Source: Candidatus Falkowiibacteriota bacterium
GTDB taxonomy: Bacteria; Patescibacteriota; Patescibacteriia; Patescibacteriales; UBA12465
Direction: 5' to 3'
Length of the DNA: 8,194 nt
Assembly: GCA_903857815.1 (NCBI GenBank)
Contig: CAIOGK010000125.1
Span: 1 to 8,194, forward strand
Below are positions 4,929-8,194 of this stretch, piece by piece. Each line of letters opens with the position of its first letter. The stretch's first letter is position 1. Position numbers and translations under genes: made by a program. The notes under the pieces were generated by a model. That model made no database searches, was not told where the DNA came from, and was given only the letters and a program-made list of their open reading frames with translations.

Positions 4929-6386
4929 ATGATAGATTTTAAGAAAAAAATGGAAGAAGAAGAAAAAAAAGAAGCCATAGAAAATGGCCAGGAAGAACTT
5001 TTAGATATTTCTGCTGGTAAAGGAAAAAGAAAAATTACTACTTATATAATTGCAGTGGTGGTTATTGGATTAATTTTTTCCGGTAGAGTAATTATGTCGA
5101 GCCAAAGTGCCTCTGACTGGCTTTCGAATACTGGAATTTTTGGTAAACTAAAACATTTAGTTCCCAGTACTGATAAACAATTAAAGGGTGAGGAAAATGA
5201 TAGAATAAACATTTTGCTTATTGGTATGGGAGGAGAGGGTCATGATGGCGCTTATTTAGCCGACACAATAATGCTAGCTAGTTTAAAACCGTCAACCAAA
5301 CAAGTCTCTTTAATTTCAATTCCTAGAGATATGCAAGTTCCATTAGCGGAAGCTGGTTGGAGAAAAATTAATAATATTAATGCTTTTGCTGAAGCGGCGG
5401 TCCCTGGTAGCGGCGGTCAAGTAACCATAGATTCTCTTAGCAAACTGCTGGATATAAATATAGACTACTATGTAAGGGCCGATTTTGATGGCTTCATGAA
5501 CGTTATTGATGAATTAGGCGGAGTAGAAGTAAATGTGGAAAATACTTTAGATGATTATGCATATCCTATTCTTGGTCAAGAAGATAACCCAAATTACTAT
5601 GCTAGATATGAACATCTTCATATTGATACTGGACTACAAACTATGAACGGCTCATTGGCTTTAAAATATTCTCGCAGCCGTCATGCGGCCGGCAATGAGG
5701 GGTCGGATTTTGCAAGAGCCAAGAGACAACAACTTGTTTTAGCGGCCGTGAAAGAAAAACTGCTCTCTAGACAAACCTTGCTTAATCCCGTAACTATAGG
5801 AAAGTTAATTAATGAATTTAATAAAAATATTTCTACTAATCTAGAAGTATGGGAAATGTTAAAAGTCTGGAATTTATTTAAAGATGTTAAAAAAGAAGAA
5901 ATAATAAACAAAGGACTAAGTGATGGCCCGGATGGATTATTAGTTTCTACTATTAGCAGCGAAGGCGCTTATATTCTAGTTCCTATTTCAGGAAATTTTT
6001 CTCAAATTAAAAATTTTATTAGAGATATTTTTAATAATGGAGTAATCCAACCAATAGAAGTTGTCCAACCGATTACGGAAAAATCGAGTATTAGTGTAAA
6101 AAACGGAACTTGGATAAGTGGGCTAGCCGGCGCAACGGCTTATAAATTAAAAGGTCTCGGTTTTACAATTGATGAAACCGGCAATGCGCCTGAACGAGAT
6201 TATACAGAAACTTTAGTGTTTGACCTTACTTACGGTAAAAAAAATGAAAGTTTAAATGCGATTAAAAAATCAATTAATGCTAAGCAGAGCTTTGAATTCC
6301 CACAATGGCTCAAAGATTATCAGAATGTATCAAGTTCATCTGATTTCTTTTTAATTCTAGGGACTGATGCTAATAACGCTGACTAA
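4929..6386 (+). CDS. LytR-CpsA-Psr (LCP) family cell-envelope protein with LytR C-terminal domain
   Basis: A 485-residue membrane-anchored protein. It has a charged Lys/Glu-rich cytoplasmic tail (1-35), one transmembrane helix (about 37-55), and an extracytoplasmic LCP domain (about 92-285). The LCP domain carries the conserved ADTIML (Asp112), SIPRD (Arg133-Asp134), ELGGVEV (195-201), and the Arg-rich YSRSRH...DFARAKRQQ block (247-268) that binds the polyprenyl pyrophosphate head group. A LytR_C-type domain follows (about 386-436: VKNGT, GLA, L..LGF, GNA). LCP enzymes transfer glycopolymers from lipid carriers onto peptidoglycan or surface protein; the polymer here is unknown. No Shine-Dalgarno precedes the ATG, and a second ATG at codon 8 is possible. 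It lies 19 bases after tRNA-Pro(CGG) without a terminator, and its stop is one base from der. Confidence 0.95.
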   Translation: MIDFKKKMEEEEKKEAIENGQEELLDISAGKGKRKITTYIIAVVVIGLIFSGRVIMSSQSASDWLSNTGIFGKLKHLVPSTDKQLKGEENDRINILLIGMGGEGHDGAYLADTIMLASLKPSTKQVSLISIPRDMQVPLAEAGWRKINNINAFAEAAVPGSGGQVTIDSLSKLLDINIDYYVRADFDGFMNVIDELGGVEVNVENTLDDYAYPILGQEDNPNYYARYEHLHIDTGLQTMNGSLALKYSRSRHAAGNEGSDFARAKRQQLVLAAVKEKLLSRQTLLNPVTIGKLINEFNKNISTNLEVWEMLKVWNLFKDVKKEEIINKGLSDGPDGLLVSTISSEGAYILVPISGNFSQIKNFIRDIFNNGVIQPIEVVQPITEKSSISVKNGTWISGLAGATAYKLKGLGFTIDETGNAPERDYTETLVFDLTYGKKNESLNAIKKSINAKQSFEFPQWLKDYQNVSSSSDFFLILGTDANNAD

Positions 6387-6387
6387 T

Positions 6388-7785
6388 ATGGAAGAGAATA
6401 AAACTCAACTTCCGCTCGTAGCTATTTGCGGACGCACAAACGTTGGTAAATCAACTTTGTTTAATTGTTTTGTTGAAAAAAACCAAGCATTAGTTTCACC
6501 GATTGCTGGAACAACTCGTGATAGTAATCTTGGAATAGTGGAGTGGTCTAACAGTGCCTTTGAATTAGTTGATACCGCCGGCCTAATAGATTGGCACTAC
6601 TTAACTTCTACAAAAATAGAAGATAAGGGTATTGATGCTCAAACCCAAAAACAAGCTAAAAGTTATCTTGATAAAGCTAACTTAATTTTATTTTTAGTTG
6701 ATACTAAAGTTGGTATTTTACCAGAAGATCAAGAACTCGCCAAAGCAATAAATAAATTAGGTAAATATAAAAGTAAAATATTATTAGTTGGTAATAAAGT
6801 TGATAATTTTAAAAATGCTTCAGAAACCGCTCAATTTAATAAGCTTGGTCTTGGGGAGCCATTCCCAATTTCTGCGGCCAGCGGCATGGGTACTGGAGAT
6901 TTATTAGATAAAATAATAGATACCATAGACGAAAAAAGAGAATTTAAAAAAGCGCTAGATGTAGATTCGGAAAATTTAATAAATGTTTGTATTATCGGAA
7001 AACCTAATGTTGGAAAATCATCGCTCTTAAATTCTATTTTAGGATATGAAAGGGTTATTGTTAGTCCGATTGCTCATACAACCAGGGAGCCACAAAATAC
7101 TGAATTAACTTATAAAGAACAGACCATTAGACTAGTAGATACTGCTGGAATTTCTAAACAGGGAACAAAGTCCAAGGGTTTTGAAAAACCGGGGATTCTT
7201 AAATCTTTAAAATCTCTTGATAAAGCAGAGATTGCTCTTTTAGTCTTTGATATTAGCGAGCCATTAACTCATCAAGATGCTAAAATAATTCAAGAAATTG
7301 TTGATAGGAAAAAAAGTCTTATTTTTATTGCTAATAAATGGGACCAAGTCGAGGAACGAAATACCAAAAAATGGACAGAAATTATTTATGATAAAATGCC
7401 ATTTGCTACCTGGGTTCCAATTCAATTCATTTCTGCTAAAACTGGAGAAAAGGTAAATAAAATTTTAGATTTAATTCTAGATATTAATAAACAGCGCCGA
7501 TTACAACTTAGTGATTCTCAAACAGATAAATTTCTCAAACATGTAGTAAAAATTCATAAACCAGCCAAAGGAAGCGGAACAAAAGCACCTAGAATTTATG
7601 AATTTCGCCAAGTAAAAAGTAATCCGCCTAGTTTTATTTTAAGAATAGGACCGAATGATGATTTACATTTTTCTTATGTTAGATTTGTAGAAAATCGTCT
7701 TCGAGAAAAATGTGGCTTAATCGGAACTCCGGTTAGTATAACTGTAACTAAACATCGTAAATCACATACTACTTATAACGAATAA
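6388..7785 (+). CDS. der: Ribosome-assembly GTPase Der (EngA)
   Basis: A 465-residue tandem-GTPase protein that helps mature the large ribosomal subunit. First G domain: P-loop GRTNVGKS (15-22; the usual Pro is Thr), TTRD (42-45), DTAG (62-65), NKVD (136-139). Second G domain: GKPNVGKS (204-211), HTTRE where GTTRD is usual, DTAG (251-254), NKWD (316-319). The last ~85 residues form the C-terminal KH-like domain, with the NPP, SY.RF..N.LR and G.P segments of the family. I chose the ATG at 6388, not the in-frame ATG at 6367: the latter overlaps the lcp end by 20 bases and adds seven residues not expected ahead of the P-loop, while 6388 gives the TAATATG junction seen elsewhere in the window. 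Length and domain order are normal. Confidence 0.97.
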   Translation: MEENKTQLPLVAICGRTNVGKSTLFNCFVEKNQALVSPIAGTTRDSNLGIVEWSNSAFELVDTAGLIDWHYLTSTKIEDKGIDAQTQKQAKSYLDKANLILFLVDTKVGILPEDQELAKAINKLGKYKSKILLVGNKVDNFKNASETAQFNKLGLGEPFPISAASGMGTGDLLDKIIDTIDEKREFKKALDVDSENLINVCIIGKPNVGKSSLLNSILGYERVIVSPIAHTTREPQNTELTYKEQTIRLVDTAGISKQGTKSKGFEKPGILKSLKSLDKAEIALLVFDISEPLTHQDAKIIQEIVDRKKSLIFIANKWDQVEERNTKKWTEIIYDKMPFATWVPIQFISAKTGEKVNKILDLILDINKQRRLQLSDSQTDKFLKHVVKIHKPAKGSGTKAPRIYEFRQVKSNPPSFILRIGPNDDLHFSYVRFVENRLREKCGLIGTPVSITVTKHRKSHTTYNE

Positions 7786-7786
7786 T

Positions 7787-8194
7787 ATGAAAATCATTGT
7801 TGCTTTGGGAAACCCAGGAGAACAATATAAAAACACTCGTCATAATGCGGGCTGGATTTTTGTAGATAATTTAATCAAAGAGGCAAATTGGAAAATTAAT
7901 AAAAAATTCAACGCTTTAATTCATGAAGAGGGCGACATTTTATATGTAAAACCTCAAACATTCATGAATGAATCAGGCCAAAGCGTTCAAAAAATATTAA
8001 ATTACTATGGATTGATTCCTAAAAACCTAGGTCTATTTAAAAAGAAGGATGAAGATTTAAATGAGGCTTTAACTGTTATTCAAGATGATATTGATATCAA
8101 TTTTGGTGAATCAAAAATAGCGACTGATTCTGGAAGTGCTGGACATAGAGGAATAGAATCAATTATTAATCATCTAAAAACTAAAAAATTTAAA
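7787..8194 (+). CDS. pth: Peptidyl-tRNA hydrolase, N-terminal part (runs off window)
   Basis: The first 136 codons are open to the window end. The start ATG follows the der stop by one base. Pth family marks are IVALGNPG..Y..TRHNAGW (4-22) with the catalytic His at residue 19, KPQTFMNESG (near 58-67), the DDID segment (the usual VIHDD reads VIQDD), and GSAGHRGIESIINHL. The enzyme releases peptides from peptidyl-tRNA that drops off ribosomes, recycling the tRNA. Compared with E. coli Pth there is an insertion of roughly 14 residues, rich in Lys, Asp and Leu, between the KNL segment and TVIQDD. Linkage to der places it in a translation-related operon. Confidence 0.95.
   Translation, partial: MKIIVALGNPGEQYKNTRHNAGWIFVDNLIKEANWKINKKFNALIHEEGDILYVKPQTFMNESGQSVQKILNYYGLIPKNLGLFKKKDEDLNEALTVIQDDIDINFGESKIATDSGSAGHRGIESIINHLKTKKFK

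Noticed and set aside
5681..5911. 76-codon minus-strand ORF inside the LCP gene
   Set aside because: It overlaps the conserved Arg-rich LCP motif region on the other strand; a shadow frame.
6367..6387. Upstream ATG for der at 6367
   Set aside because: It would overlap lcp by 20 bases and add a seven-residue tail not typical of Der; the ATG at 6388 fits the recurring junction.

Overview
The window looks like a piece of chromosome from a low-GC bacterium with a compact genome, most likely a member of the Patescibacteria (Candidate Phyla Radiation). The grounds are: a 16S rRNA whose near-universal segments carry several unusual bases; a 16S gene followed by a terminator instead of a spacer leading to 23S; genes that mostly lack Shine-Dalgarno sequences and abut at one-base gaps; tRNA genes that mostly do not encode CCA; and a stand-alone 'PEP-utilising mobile domain' protein of a kind I associate with these lineages. 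The phylum call is an inference. No UGA codon is read through in any gene, so the standard bacterial code fits.

Left part (1-1780): the 3' third of a 16S rRNA on the + strand (1-470), a trailer with four small hairpins, and a terminator at 617-647. No 23S, 5S or spacer tRNA follows, so this 16S gene appears unlinked. Facing it is an orphan ParB-family gene (730-1659, minus) with its own terminator, a strong Shine-Dalgarno and visibly higher GC than its neighbours. No ParA is present.

Middle (1744-4556), all on the minus strand and read right to left: a promoter near 4526-4556; a roughly 175-nt region that folds into a multibranched RNA of no family I recognise; tRNA-Glu(UUC); a terminator; a near-leaderless promoter; trpS (tryptophanyl-tRNA synthetase); a PEP-utilising swivelling-domain protein of unknown role; and a terminator.

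Right part (4600-8194), on the plus strand and divergent from the middle block: an extended -10 promoter; tRNA-Pro(GGG), tRNA-Ala(CGC) and tRNA-Pro(CGG); then, with no visible terminator, a LytR-CpsA-Psr envelope protein, the ribosome-assembly GTPase Der, and peptidyl-tRNA hydrolase (cut by the window end). The junctions trpS/PEP gene, lcp/der and der/pth are all the same seven bases, TAATATG (stop, one base, start), which suggests translational coupling.

Apart from ParB, the LCP protein and the PEP-domain protein, the content is translation machinery: rRNA, tRNAs, an aminoacyl-tRNA synthetase, a ribosome-assembly GTPase and a peptidyl-tRNA recycling enzyme. The best candidate for something undescribed is the structured RNA region at 4345-4519.
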